Origin: Planococcus sp. ISL-110
GTDB taxonomy: Bacteria; Bacillota; Bacilli; Bacillales_A; Planococcaceae
Direction of reading: 5' to 3'
Assembly: GCF_018613575.1 (NCBI RefSeq)
Contig: NZ_JAGGPX010000003.1
Coordinates: forward strand, 20,614-84,613
DNA: 64,000 nucleotides
The notes under the pieces are model-generated. The model made no database searches. It had not been told where the DNA came from and saw only the letters and a list, made by a program, of their open reading frames with translations. Made by a program: the position numbers and the translations under genes. Of the stretch, positions 22,441 through 31,313 are shown piece by piece (the stretch's first letter is position 1; every line of letters begins with the position of its first letter).

Positions 22441-22575
22441 ATGAATGAATTTGAACAGAATGTACAGTCCAAGCGTAACGATGCAATCGACGCTGGTATG
22501 GGCTTTGTCGTATCCTTTGGATTTTTCGCCCTTATCTTTATCATCGCTGGAGTTGTACAATTCGCAGCACGGTAA
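22441..22575 (+). CDS. YqzM family small membrane protein
   Basis: A 44-residue protein beginning MNEFEQNVQSKRNDAIDAG, followed by one hydrophobic segment (about 21-42). Sequence start, length and place between holA and comEC match B. subtilis YqzM, whose function is unknown. TAGGAGGG precedes the ATG by 7 bases. A TATAAT box lies at 22411-22416 with a weak -35. Its terminator also faces comEC. Confidence 0.88.
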   Translation: MNEFEQNVQSKRNDAIDAGMGFVVSFGFFALIFIIAGVVQFAAR

Positions 22576-22582
22576 TTAAATC

Positions 22583-22619
22583 AAAAAAGGTTTCGGTCAT
22601 ATGACCGGAACCTTTTTTT
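22583..22619. terminator. Bidirectional terminator between yqzM and comEC
   Basis: Stem AAAAAAGGTTTCGGTCAT/ATGACCGGAACCTTTTTT (near perfect) with T run, 8 bp after the yqzM stop and 42 bp from the comEC stop. Confidence 0.9.
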
Positions 22620-22660
22620 GCTGTTCAGCACAATTTTTGTTTGCTAGAGCTTTATCAGGG

Positions 22661-24955
22661 TTAACGCATAGTCTCCAGCTCTAACTCCCCTTTTTCATAA
22701 AGCAGCCGGATAGTGCCATTTTCTGCGGTGTTCAGCGTATCGAGTCTCATTTCATTAAACCGTTCCACTACCTCAGGACTCGGGTGGCCATAGCGATTGT
22801 CTGCGCCTGTCGAAAAAATCGACAGAGTAGGCTTGAGAACAGCCAAAAATTCCTCACTGCTGGACGTCTTGCTGCCGTGATGGCCCACTTTCAGCACCGT
22901 CAGCCCCGCGAGTTCGCTGCCATAAGGCGCCAGCAACTCCCTCTCGCCTCCTGCCTCCAGGTCGCCAGTAAACAATACCCGGTAATCTCCAGTCTTCATC
23001 AACAGCACCAGCGAATCGTTGTTGCCTTCATACTCAGCATCCGTTGGCGACAAATAGGCAAACTGCGTCTCTCCGACGGTCCAGTTCGACCCGGCACCCG
23101 GGAAGACCACTCGAGCTTCTGCCGCGTCCGGTGCCAGCTCGACCATCAATGCATTCGATGCCGATCCCGGTGTCAGATGCAATTCATCGACCGGAAACAG
23201 CCGGAAGATTTCTTCGGCTCCTTCAGCATGATCCGCATCTGGATGGGAAATGATAAACGCGTCGATCGATGAGATGCCATTGCCTTTCAAGTAAGGTGCC
23301 ACAACCTGCCGGCCGATTTCATATGGCCGCTTTTTCTCTTTGAAAGCTTCCGTATCAAAACGCAGAACTCCGCCGCTGTCAATCAAATAAATCGCCTTCC
23401 GGTGAGGCAGTTCAATCAGTGCGCTGTCACCCTGGCCGACATCCAGAAAAGTCACCTTCAAGCGCGGATCCAGATAAGGCAGTGCAGTGAACAGCAGAGC
23501 CGGCATCAATAAAATCAGCAGCTGCCAAAAGCGGAATTTCCGTTCAGCGACGCAATAAAACAAGTAAACACTGGCTGTCAGTATAAAAACCATAACAAAA
23601 CCGGGCTTTCCTGGATTCCACAGCTGATAGGGCAATCCAGCCAACCACCTCATGAATCGGTCGATCCCCCCGCGCAAAGGTTCATAAAAGTAAAATACAA
23701 AGTCGGCGGCGGGCTGAAATACGGCTGTCAGAAGGAGCAGCAAGAAGTTAGCCGGCAGGATGAGCAAAGTAAACAAAGGGACAAACAGGCTGTTGACCAA
23801 AAATGCCGACAGCGACAATTCATAAAAGTGGAACAGCAGCAAAGGATACAGCGTCACCTGCGAGATGAACGTAATGGCAAATCCCGTTTTGACAGAGGAT
23901 TGAATTCCGCCCAGAAACTTCAATGAGTAAATAATGCCGAATGTCGCGCCGTAGGACAGTTGAAATCCGATTTTATACATGGCATACGGATTCCACAGCA
24001 TGAAAACAACCATACTTGTTAACATAATAGATGCAATAGGCAACCGGAAACCGAACAGCTTTCCGGCCAACACGACGGACACCATGCTGGCTGCACGCCA
24101 AACAGAAGGAGCTCCGCCTGCTATGACCGCATAAAGCGGCAGAACAATCAGTAAAATGATGATTGCCGTTTCTTTCCGGACATGGAGACGGATGAGAATC
24201 ACATACAGCAGGCCTGACGCAATTCCGACATGCAATCCCGAAATGGCGAATAAATGTGAGATGCCGAGTGTCTGGTGCACCCGCTGATCTTCAGGATCCA
24301 TGTTTTCCCGTTCACCGATCAGCAGGGCTTCTGCTTCCGCTACCAGGCTTTCGGGAAAATGCTCACGGATGTGGTGCTTCAAGGCATCTCTTCTGCCCAA
24401 TAACCGATTGGTCCACGTATCGTTCGCCTCAGCGCCGTCAATCGACTGGACAGCTAACAGCGAAGCGGCTCCATTGTGCTTCAGGTAGTCGGCCATATTG
24501 AATGAATAGCGGTGAGAAGGCGGTGAGGGCGCTTCAAAAACACCAGACACCTGAAATACCAACTGATCCATCAGTTTTTCCATTTGAAGCTTTTCTTTTT
24601 CTGAACTTACGCGGTAACGGGCATAGACGACTGTCTCATCCGCCAAAGCCGCAAATCCTCTTAAGCTATCGCCGTCGATGACTGCACCCGCACGGAATGT
24701 CAATTCTCCGGAATAAGGCTGTGAGTAGTCATAATTATCCTGGCTGCGGAAATCCTGCACCAGGTAAACAGCGCAGCCAAATACAACGACAGCAACAATC
24801 AGTGCCGGGCTTTCTTTTTTCCAGTACATCCAACAAAAAAGCAGCGCCATGAACACGAGTTGAACCGCTGTTTCATGCGCTGCATATGTGGCAAGAGCGG
24901 TCGCCGCTGCCAGGTATAAAAAATGTGTGGCTGTTACATTTCGATTTCTCCGAAT
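22661..24955 (-). CDS. comEC: Competence protein ComEC/Rec2 (DNA channel)
   Basis: Membrane channel for uptake of single-stranded DNA. It has N-terminal transmembrane segments and an OB-like external region, the Competence domain with many membrane segments (about 215-500), and a C-terminal metallo-beta-lactamase-like domain with SHPDADHAEG. The first ordinary start is GTG at 24856 (731 residues), but it has no ribosome binding site. The frame is open upstream into the end of comEB and encodes a further hydrophobic segment. ATT codons at 24958 and 24955 follow GGTGA; ATT at 24955 gives 764 residues, close to B. subtilis. The start is therefore uncertain. Confidence 0.9.
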   Translation of the reverse strand: MRRNRNVTATHFLYLAAATALATYAAHETAVQLVFMALLFCWMYWKKESPALIVAVVVFGCAVYLVQDFRSQDNYDYSQPYSGELTFRAGAVIDGDSLRGFAALADETVVYARYRVSSEKEKLQMEKLMDQLVFQVSGVFEAPSPPSHRYSFNMADYLKHNGAASLLAVQSIDGAEANDTWTNRLLGRRDALKHHIREHFPESLVAEAEALLIGERENMDPEDQRVHQTLGISHLFAISGLHVGIASGLLYVILIRLHVRKETAIIILLIVLPLYAVIAGGAPSVWRAASMVSVVLAGKLFGFRLPIASIMLTSMVVFMLWNPYAMYKIGFQLSYGATFGIIYSLKFLGGIQSSVKTGFAITFISQVTLYPLLLFHFYELSLSAFLVNSLFVPLFTLLILPANFLLLLLTAVFQPAADFVFYFYEPLRGGIDRFMRWLAGLPYQLWNPGKPGFVMVFILTASVYLFYCVAERKFRFWQLLILLMPALLFTALPYLDPRLKVTFLDVGQGDSALIELPHRKAIYLIDSGGVLRFDTEAFKEKKRPYEIGRQVVAPYLKGNGISSIDAFIISHPDADHAEGAEEIFRLFPVDELHLTPGSASNALMVELAPDAAEARVVFPGAGSNWTVGETQFAYLSPTDAEYEGNNDSLVLLMKTGDYRVLFTGDLEAGGERELLAPYGSELAGLTVLKVGHHGSKTSSSEEFLAVLKPTLSIFSTGADNRYGHPSPEVVERFNEMRLDTLNTAENGTIRLLYEKGELELETMR

Positions 24956-25506
24956 AATTGATTCACCCGTTCGCTATAATGGGCCAATTCTTCTTCGCTT
25001 CCGCCTTTTTCACGTAATTTCTCCAGCATCTCCACATAAAGAGCCGATTTTTCGACACTCAAAAAGTCGATTTTCCGCTCATCGAATACCACTTGCACCA
25101 CTTCTACACCAGACTGTTCCAACAATTCGATGGCGTACTCATGGTTTTTATAATCGGTGGCGTAATACAGCCGGGAAATGCCCGCCTGGATAATCGATTT
25201 CGTACATTGCAGACACGGGAAATGGCTGACGTACATATCGGCTCCATTAACGCTGACACCGTATTTTGCGCATTGCAATAACGCATTCATTTCTGCATGG
25301 ATCGTCCGGACACAATGTCCATCGACTACGTAGCAGCCTTTATCAATACAATGGTCGCCACCGGAAATCGATCCGTTGTAGCCGCCCGCCATGATTCTTC
25401 GGTCGCGCACAATGGTCGCTCCGACAGCCAGGCGTGTGCACGTGCTTCTGAGTGCCAGTAAATGGCTTTGTGCCATGAAGAATTGGTCCCAAGTTATTCG
25501 CTTCAT
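24934..25506 (-). CDS. comEB: ComE operon protein 2 (deoxycytidylate deaminase family)
   Basis: A dCMP deaminase-like zinc enzyme: His70 and Glu72 in HAEMNA, and Cys98/Cys101 in PCLQC. dCMP deaminases make dUMP for thymidylate synthesis. In competence ComEB is dispensable for uptake in older work but has been linked to polar location of the machinery. 190 residues. GGAGG precedes the ATG. It lies 80 bp after comEA, and its end probably overlaps the start of comEC. Confidence 0.95.
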   Translation of the reverse strand: MKRITWDQFFMAQSHLLALRSTCTRLAVGATIVRDRRIMAGGYNGSISGGDHCIDKGCYVVDGHCVRTIHAEMNALLQCAKYGVSVNGADMYVSHFPCLQCTKSIIQAGISRLYYATDYKNHEYAIELLEQSGVEVVQVVFDERKIDFLSVEKSALYVEMLEKLREKGGSEEELAHYSERVNQLFGEIEM

Positions 25507-25586
25507 TTAATTGCCTCCTGCTTGTGTAGTTAAAATAAGTGTAGCAGAGGCAACAGTTTCGTCAACAGCCTTTATTATGCGTTTTT

Positions 25587-26210
25587 CTATTTAGTGGTGA
25601 TGAGATCTTTTAATTGTTCAAAGGTTTTGTCGCCAATGCCGGTGACTTCCGTCAATTCTTCCGGGGTCTTGAAGCTACCGGCTTCGTCCCTGTAGGCCAG
25701 GATGGCAGCGGCCTTTGAAGGTCCGATGCCTGGCAGTTCCATCAATTCCGCTTCAGTTGCCGTATTGATGTTGATCAGGCTGCTGCCACCTTCTGAAACA
25801 GTCTGTGCCGTTGCAGGCAAAACGGTTTCTTCGCCGGTTGCGGGTATATACAGACTGGTTTCATCCACGACGATCAATGCCAAATTGATGGCGCGGCTGT
25901 CCGCTTCAGGCGTAAATCCACCAGCGGCATCGATGGCATCCTGCATGCGGGAACCTGCCGGCAGTTCATAGACACCCGGATTCACCACTTGGCCTTTCAT
26001 ATCGATCATCAATGTTGCTGCAATTGCGGGATTTTCTTTTTCAGGGGTTTCTGTCTGCTGAGGGGATTCAGCGTTGATCAATTCGAGAGAAGTAGCAGGA
26101 GTTGTTTCTGTCTCCACTTGTGGAAAAAAGAAGTAAATTAAGAGCAGCGCAATAGCGGCAGCGGGGATCAGCAGCCATGCGGGTTTGTTCTGAAGCTGGG
26201 AAAGTTTCAG
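25587..26210 (-). CDS. comEA: DNA receptor ComEA
   Basis: Binds incoming double-stranded DNA at the outer face of the membrane. It has one N-terminal membrane segment (about 12-30), a SLBB-type domain (IDMKGQVVNPGVYELP), a flexible linker, and tandem helix-hairpin-helix motifs (ININTATEAELMELPGIG, VTGIGDKTFEQLKDL). The membrane segment lies upstream of the first ordinary start (GTG 26117). The only suitable start is CTG at 26210, 8 bases after GAGG, giving 207 residues. Without it the protein would lose its anchor. comER, next door in B. subtilis, is absent. Confidence 0.9.
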   Translation of the reverse strand: MKLSQLQNKPAWLLIPAAAIALLLIYFFFPQVETETTPATSLELINAESPQQTETPEKENPAIAATLMIDMKGQVVNPGVYELPAGSRMQDAIDAAGGFTPEADSRAINLALIVVDETSLYIPATGEETVLPATAQTVSEGGSSLININTATEAELMELPGIGPSKAAAILAYRDEAGSFKTPEELTEVTGIGDKTFEQLKDLITTK

Positions 26211-26258
26211 CTGGCATTCCTCGTTTCTTCAGAAGGCAATTAAATGGAAGCTGTTTGA

Positions 26259-26288
26259 ATTATATAATAATTGGAATGTCTTTGTCTA
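26259..26288 (-). promoter_or_regulatory. Promoter of the comE operon
   Basis: Minus strand TAGACA (26283-26288), 18 bases, TATAAT (26259-26264), about 50 bp before the proposed comEA start. No convincing ComK boxes (AAAA-N5-TTTT pairs) were found by eye. Confidence 0.65.
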
Positions 26289-26302
26289 TCCTTTTTAAAT
26301 AC

Positions 26303-26335
26303 ATAAAAAACCACCTGCACGGTGCAGATGGTTTG
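26303..26335 (-). terminator. Terminator after yqeM
   Basis: Inverted repeat AACCACCTGCAC/GTGCAGATGGTT (26309-26333) with six T residues downstream on the minus strand, right after the yqeM stop. It closes the yqeG-to-yqeM cluster. Confidence 0.85.
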
Positions 26336-26343
26336 GATCAATC

Positions 26344-27069
26344 TTATTTTTTTCTGGCATGAAAGAAAATACGTTCACTTTCTTCGTCCGGTGCCTGATC
26401 CGAAAAATCGGCCGTAACCGACTCAATGGAAAATCCAGCGGCTTCCAGCCATTTCTTATAAACTTCGACCGGGAAGGTCTGCTGCTCATGGGTTTCTTCA
26501 AAGCGTTCGAACAAATCATTGTGGCGAACGAAAAAAGTCATATCATGAATCACGCTGTGCTCCGCTTCACCCGGCTCTGTATGCCAAATATAAGCGATTT
26601 CTTCTGCATCGTAGACAAATGGACTGGCCATGTAGACCACATCCACTTTGAACACAGAATGCACATCAAAGAAAAAATGGCCGCCCGTATTTAATGCATC
26701 ATGAACTTCCTTGAACGTCTGCTGGACCTGCTGGCCGCTCTGCAGATAATTCAGCGAATCGATGGCGATGGTGACAACATCGAATCCGCCAAGTCCCTCC
26801 AAGTTGTCCATAGACAATTGAAGCACCGGGATCGCTTGGTTTGCTTCCTGGAAACGTTGATTGGCAACCGTCAGCATGTCTTCTGACAAATCACTGGCGG
26901 TCACGTCATAGCCCAATTCAGCAAAAAGCTGTGACAATGTGCCGGTTCCGCACGCCACATCCAGCAACTTGCCGGATGGGACGCAGGACGCGACCCACTC
27001 CACATACTTTTCATAAGGAATATCCTCCATCAGTCCATCATAGACTGAGGCAAATTTCCCGTATTTCAT
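26344..27069 (-). CDS. Class I SAM-dependent methyltransferase YqeM
   Basis: A 241-residue methyltransferase with motif I LLDVACGTGTLSQLF and a following VTASDLSEDML. The substrate is unknown. It matches B. subtilis YqeM in place and form. The ATG at 27069 overlaps the rsfS stop in ATGA, so translation is coupled; an upstream GTG would lie deep inside rsfS. Confidence 0.9.
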   Translation of the reverse strand: MKYGKFASVYDGLMEDIPYEKYVEWVASCVPSGKLLDVACGTGTLSQLFAELGYDVTASDLSEDMLTVANQRFQEANQAIPVLQLSMDNLEGLGGFDVVTIAIDSLNYLQSGQQVQQTFKEVHDALNTGGHFFFDVHSVFKVDVVYMASPFVYDAEEIAYIWHTEPGEAEHSVIHDMTFFVRHNDLFERFEETHEQQTFPVEVYKKWLEAAGFSIESVTADFSDQAPDEESERIFFHARKK

Positions 27070-27404
27070 ATTTCCATTTGCGGAGCTTCTCTCCACAGGC
27101 GTTCAAGGTTGTAGTACGAGCGCTCATCTTTATGGAAAACATGTGCCACTACATCGCCAAGATCGACGAGAATCCAGCGTGCAGAATCAAATCCTTCAAT
27201 GCTTTTCACTTCATGGCCCTCTTCGTGTGCTTTGTCCATGATTGCTCTTGCGATCGACTGAACCTGGCGATCGGAGTTTCCTGTACAGATAACGAAAAAG
27301 TCAGCCAACAGCGAAATTCCCTCCATATTCAAGACTACGATATCTTCTGCTTTTTTATCTTCTGCAGCGTTATACGCCACTTGTAGTAAAGTTTCTTTAG
27401 TCAT
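27066..27404 (-). CDS. rsfS: Ribosome silencing factor RsfS
   Basis: Binds uL14 on the 50S subunit and blocks subunit joining when nutrients are short. The 112-residue protein shows the family pattern ADFFVICTGNSDRQVQSIA and GYDSARWILVDLGDVVVH-like GFDSARWILVDLGDVV. The ATG at 27404 overlaps the yqeK stop in ATGA. It lies between yqeK and yqeM, as in Bacillus. Confidence 0.96.
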   Translation of the reverse strand: MTKETLLQVAYNAAEDKKAEDIVVLNMEGISLLADFFVICTGNSDRQVQSIARAIMDKAHEEGHEVKSIEGFDSARWILVDLGDVVAHVFHKDERSYYNLERLWREAPQMEI

Positions 27405-27976
27405 TCTTTCACTTTCCCTTTCTGTTGCACGAAGTAGTTGTAGCACTTCAGTGAATCCGGAAATACCGGTTGATTTTTCGATACTAAAAATTCGATGGAA
27501 TGTTTGACCGAGGCTTCCATCATAACATCCAATCCTTGTTCTTTTAATTGTCGCAATTCTTCAACACCTGAAAACTTGCGGTTGGGTTCGATGAGGTCGG
27601 CAATATAGACCACTTTTTCCAAATCGGACATATCCTCGCGGCCTGTCGTATGGTAACGGATGGCGTTAAGGACATCTCTATCTTCCACACCGAATTCGGT
27701 TTCCGCCAAATAAGCGCCTACCGGTGCATGCCAAAGCTCCGAATGATACTCAAGCAATAGAGGATCCAGCTTTTCAGAGACGATAATGGACTTCATCCAG
27801 TCACGATCCGAAAACTTCGCGACATCGTGAAGAATCGCCGCGATTTCTGCATCGGACTCGGAAACACCAAATTCCCTGGCCAGCTCGATTGCCGTATCCA
27901 CCACGCCAAGCACATGGGTAAAGCGCTTTTCAGGAAGCCGTTCTTTAACGGTCTCAAGCATTTGGCTGTGATCCAT
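27401..27976 (-). CDS. yqeK: HD-domain Ap4A hydrolase YqeK
   Basis: A 191-residue HD phosphohydrolase; family members split diadenosine tetraphosphate symmetrically into ADP and are linked to stress. Metal ligands appear in RFTHVLGV, LHDVAKF and further histidines near residues 77-85. It overlaps nadD by 23 bp and rsfS by 4 bp, so the three are one translational unit. Confidence 0.92.
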   Translation of the reverse strand: MDHSQMLETVKERLPEKRFTHVLGVVDTAIELAREFGVSESDAEIAAILHDVAKFSDRDWMKSIIVSEKLDPLLLEYHSELWHAPVGAYLAETEFGVEDRDVLNAIRYHTTGREDMSDLEKVVYIADLIEPNRKFSGVEELRQLKEQGLDVMMEASVKHSIEFLVSKNQPVFPDSLKCYNYFVQQKGKVKE

Positions 27977-28532
27977 ATAAACGCTCCTTTCGAATAAACA
28001 CTTCCACTTTTTCCGGCACCAAAAAAGTAAGTGGCCGATCAGCAGCAGCGCGTTCTCTCAACATCGTTGATGACAACAGCAATTCAGGCGCGTCGATCAT
28101 CATGACCGGGTACGGAGTCTCTGTATTATAACCCGGACGCTTGACTCCGATAAAGCGAATCAACTTCACCAGTTCGTCGATGCGATGCCAGGAAGGCAAA
28201 CCTTCCACCATATCGCCCCCGATGATGAAATAAAATTCTGTATCCGGTTCTTTTTCGGTCAGCTTCGTCAAAGTATCAAAAGAATAGGAAACTCCGCCGC
28301 TGTTGATTTCAAACTCTTCCACTCCAAAATGCGGATGGCCTGCAATCGCCAGTTGGGTCATCATTAGCCGCTGCCGTGCACTGGCTCCTGCCACTTCTTT
28401 ATGGGGCGCAATAAAATTAGGCATAAAGCGCACTTCATCCAATTTGGCTGAATAGTACGCTTCATTGGCCATAATCAGATGGCCGAGATGGGGCGGATTG
28501 AAAGTTCCACCCAATATCCCCACTTTTTTCAT
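27954..28532 (-). CDS. nadD: Nicotinate-nucleotide adenylyltransferase
   Basis: Joins ATP and NaMN to give deamido-NAD in NAD synthesis. The nucleotidyltransferase motif GGTFNPPHLGH at 9-19 and the later SSTMLRER motif are visible. It is 192 residues. It overlaps the yhbY stop by 4 bp at its start and yqeK at its end. Confidence 0.96.
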   Translation of the reverse strand: MKKVGILGGTFNPPHLGHLIMANEAYYSAKLDEVRFMPNFIAPHKEVAGASARQRLMMTQLAIAGHPHFGVEEFEINSGGVSYSFDTLTKLTEKEPDTEFYFIIGGDMVEGLPSWHRIDELVKLIRFIGVKRPGYNTETPYPVMMIDAPELLLSSTMLRERAAADRPLTFLVPEKVEVFIRKERLYGSQPNA

Positions 28533-28828
28533 CTTTTAACCGGCAGCTCAATCTTTTTGTTATGGACCGACTTTTTATAAAGAATCACAGTATGGCCAAT
28601 CAATTGAACCAATTCTGATTTTGTGCCTTGGGCAAGAGCTTTTGCCACTTCGTCTTTGCCGTCTTCATTGTTTTGAAGAATGCTGATTTTTACCAATTCG
28701 CGTTTTTCCAATGCTTCTTTGATCTGCACGAGCATGGTATCGCTGACGCCGCCTTTGCCTACCTGGAAAATCGGATCAAGATGATGTGCTTCGCTTCTCA
28801 AAAAGCTTTTTTGTTTAGTTGTTAACAT
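28529..28828 (-). CDS. YhbY family RNA-binding protein (CRM domain)
   Basis: A 99-residue CRM-domain protein (YqeI in B. subtilis) with the GKGGVSD loop (family form GxxG) and the start LTTKQKSFLRSEAHHLDPI. Members associate with pre-50S particles. The start overlaps the aroE end by 14 bp. It lies in the ribosome-assembly cluster yqeH-aroE-yhbY-nadD. Confidence 0.93.
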   Translation of the reverse strand: MLTTKQKSFLRSEAHHLDPIFQVGKGGVSDTMLVQIKEALEKRELVKISILQNNEDGKDEVAKALAQGTKSELVQLIGHTVILYKKSVHNKKIELPVKR

Positions 28829-29642
28829 AAGTGCCTCCTAGTTTTTCTGTGATCAATTTGATCATTTTTTCAGTATCAGGCTGTACGCCTGTCCATTTTT
28901 CAAATGCAATTGCACCTTGATAGACGAACATGCCGACACCGTTTAATGTAACGCATTTTTTTTCTTCAGCCTTTTTCAGAAAAGGTGTTTCAAGTGGATT
29001 ATAGATAATATCCGCCACCAAAGTACCGGCATTGACCCTTTCCAGGGAAATCGGCAAAGCTTCGCCCGCGGCCAAACCGACGGATGTGGTTTGAATAATA
29101 ACTGTAAACTCATTCATGCGCTCTTCGGCCGTTGCAAGTGTTACAGCGGAACCTCTGGTTTCAGCGGCTAATTCCTCTGCACGGCGGAATGTCCGGTTGG
29201 TGATCGTGACATCCGTGAATCCTGCGCGCTTTAAGGCAAAAGCGATGCCTCTCGCCGCACCACCAGCTCCGATAAGCAGTACTTTTGATGCTTTATCAAC
29301 AGGATGGACAAGCATTGACCGAACAAAACCATCGCCATCGGTATTCGAGCCGATATAATGGGTTCCGTCGTAACTCACCGTATTGACGGCATTCATCTGC
29401 ATGGCGCTTTCTTCCAGCCTGCCAAGAAACGGCACGATGGATTGCTTATGCGGAAGGGTGATATTAAAACCGCTGATGCCCAAAATCTTCATGGCTTCGA
29501 ACGATTTTTCCAGCTGCGACGGTTCCACATGAATCGGGATATAAGCCGCATCAATGCCGTGTTCCTCGAACCATGTATCGTGCATGAATGGGGATAGGGA
29601 ATGGGCGATCGGATCACCGATCACCGCGTACCATTTCTTCAT
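28815..29642 (-). CDS. aroE: Shikimate dehydrogenase
   Basis: NADPH-dependent reduction of 3-dehydroshikimate to shikimate in aromatic amino acid synthesis. The shikimate-binding start VIGDPIAHSLSPFMHD, catalytic Lys in NITLPHKQ, Asp in NTDGDGF, and the nucleotide motif GAGGAARG are visible. 275 residues is standard. It lies 11 bp after yqeH. Confidence 0.96.
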   Translation of the reverse strand: MKKWYAVIGDPIAHSLSPFMHDTWFEEHGIDAAYIPIHVEPSQLEKSFEAMKILGISGFNITLPHKQSIVPFLGRLEESAMQMNAVNTVSYDGTHYIGSNTDGDGFVRSMLVHPVDKASKVLLIGAGGAARGIAFALKRAGFTDVTITNRTFRRAEELAAETRGSAVTLATAEERMNEFTVIIQTTSVGLAAGEALPISLERVNAGTLVADIIYNPLETPFLKKAEEKKCVTLNGVGMFVYQGAIAFEKWTGVQPDTEKMIKLITEKLGGTYVNN

Positions 29643-29653
29643 CTAAAAACCTC

Positions 29654-30757
29654 CTAGATCAAAGATGGGCGCAACAGAACTTCTACACCTTTAGGTGCAT
29701 GGGCAGCAACAACGGCATTGCCATGCTGAATCGTAATCCAGCCAAGCCCGGAAAAGACGATATCGGTCTTTGCATCCTTGATGCTGAACTCATGGCGGAC
29801 CAATTCCGGAAAGTCATCTTTGTACTCTGCTGAAGGCGGTGCCAGCATATCACCCAGATGCTGCTCATACAAAGCATCTGCATTATCCAGTTTAGTCCTG
29901 TGAATCGGCAGGTCGTTGGCGATATGGACCGTAAAGGACGAGCGTTCCCCTTGAATAAAGTCGAAGCGCGCCAATCCGCCAATGAATAGCGTCTGCTCTG
30001 CATTCAACTGGAAAACCCGCGGCTTGATTTCTTTTTTAGGCATGATCTGCTTGAGGTCTGCCGTTTGAAGATGATGGGCCAATTGATGATGGTTGATGAT
30101 GCCTGGTGTATCGAATAATGAACGTTTGTCATCCAATGGAATTTCGATCATATCCAGTGTGGTTCCTGGGAAATGCGAAGTCGTAATGACATCCGCCTGT
30201 CCAGTTGCCTGTTTGATGACGCGGTTGATGAAAGTCGATTTGCCGACATTCGTACAGCCGACCACATAGACATCTTTGCCTTTTCGGTATTTCTCTATCG
30301 CTTCCATGGCTTCCGCAATTCCAGTTCCTCTATGGGCACTGACCGTCAAAACATCAATTGGCTGCAACCCCAGTTTACGGGCTTCCTGTTTCATCCAATG
30401 GATCAATTTATGCTGTTTGACCGATTTCGGCAACAAATCCGCTTTATTGGCAATCAGCAAGATATCGTTGTTTCCGACAAAACGGTGAAGGCCCGGGAGC
30501 CAGCTGCCGTTAAAGTCAAAAATATCGACAATCTTCACAATTAATCCATCACGTTCCCCTAATCCGTTTAAAATACGAAGAAAATCGTCATCGGTCAAAG
30601 AAACCGGTTGAAGTTCATTGTAATTCTTCAGGCGGAAACAGCGCTGGCAAATAATTTCGTCTTTTTCCAATGAAGACGGCGGAGCGTATCCTACCTCTTC
30701 TTTGTTTTCAGTTTGAATCTGTACACCGCATCCGATGCAAGTTGGTATTTCACTCAA
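29654..30757 (-). CDS. yqeH: Ribosome biogenesis GTPase YqeH
   Basis: A circularly permuted GTPase needed for 30S assembly. The zinc finger at the N-terminus (C-x2-C then CQRC) is followed by G4 NKADLLPK, then G1 GCTNVGKST and G3 DTPG, the permuted order. The start is taken as TTG at 30757, with GGGAGG 7 bases upstream, overlapping the yqeG stop in TTGA. That gives 367 residues. Confidence 0.95.
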   Translation of the reverse strand: MSEIPTCIGCGVQIQTENKEEVGYAPPSSLEKDEIICQRCFRLKNYNELQPVSLTDDDFLRILNGLGERDGLIVKIVDIFDFNGSWLPGLHRFVGNNDILLIANKADLLPKSVKQHKLIHWMKQEARKLGLQPIDVLTVSAHRGTGIAEAMEAIEKYRKGKDVYVVGCTNVGKSTFINRVIKQATGQADVITTSHFPGTTLDMIEIPLDDKRSLFDTPGIINHHQLAHHLQTADLKQIMPKKEIKPRVFQLNAEQTLFIGGLARFDFIQGERSSFTVHIANDLPIHRTKLDNADALYEQHLGDMLAPPSAEYKDDFPELVRHEFSIKDAKTDIVFSGLGWITIQHGNAVVAAHAPKGVEVLLRPSLI

Positions 30758-31275
30758 TTTTCTTCCTCCCACATCAATTGTCCTTTATCTTTCAATCTCT
30801 TCATGATTCTGCGTTCGACCCTCCGGTTAAAGCGTGTGAAGAAGCCATCAGACTGAGCCACTGGCAACACCAGGATCGTATGCATTTTGTTCAGATTGCC
30901 GCCGAAAATATCCGTCAGCATCTGATCGCCGATCACCACCACCTGCTCGCGCTTTGCTTCCATGATCCGAAGCGCTTTGCGGAAAGCACGCCCCATCGGT
31001 TTACGAGCCTGGTGAATAAATGGAATTCCCAAAGGATCCGCGAACGACTTGACGCGCAATTCTTTATTGTTGGAAACGATCACTACCTGGATGCCGGCAT
31101 CCTTCATCGATTTCAGCCATTCAATCAATTTCGGCGTCGCATCCGGACGATCCCATTCCACAAGGGTATTATCCAAATCCGTGATGATGCCCTTAATATT
31201 CTTTTCGATCAATGTTTCCGGCTTGATGTCAAAAACTTCTTTTACATATTGGCTTGGTACAAAATTCTGGTACAC
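30754..31275 (-). CDS. HAD-family phosphatase YqeG
   Basis: A 173-residue HAD hydrolase of the IIIA subfamily. The nucleophile motif DLDNTLVEWD, VIVSNN (motif II) and VIGDQMLTDIFGGN (motif IV) are visible. The B. subtilis protein is a phosphatase of uncertain substrate. The start is GTG with AGGAG about 9 bases upstream. It leads the yqeG-yqeH-aroE cluster. Confidence 0.92.
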   Translation of the reverse strand: MYQNFVPSQYVKEVFDIKPETLIEKNIKGIITDLDNTLVEWDRPDATPKLIEWLKSMKDAGIQVVIVSNNKELRVKSFADPLGIPFIHQARKPMGRAFRKALRIMEAKREQVVVIGDQMLTDIFGGNLNKMHTILVLPVAQSDGFFTRFNRRVERRIMKRLKDKGQLMWEEEN

Positions 31276-31313
31276 TGCAACCCACTCCTGTTTTCCGAAC
31301 TTAATGCTATTGA

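Noticed and set aside
26211-26340. ComK binding site before comEA
   Set aside because: AT-rich DNA is present, but no paired AAAA-N5-TTTT boxes with the right spacing.
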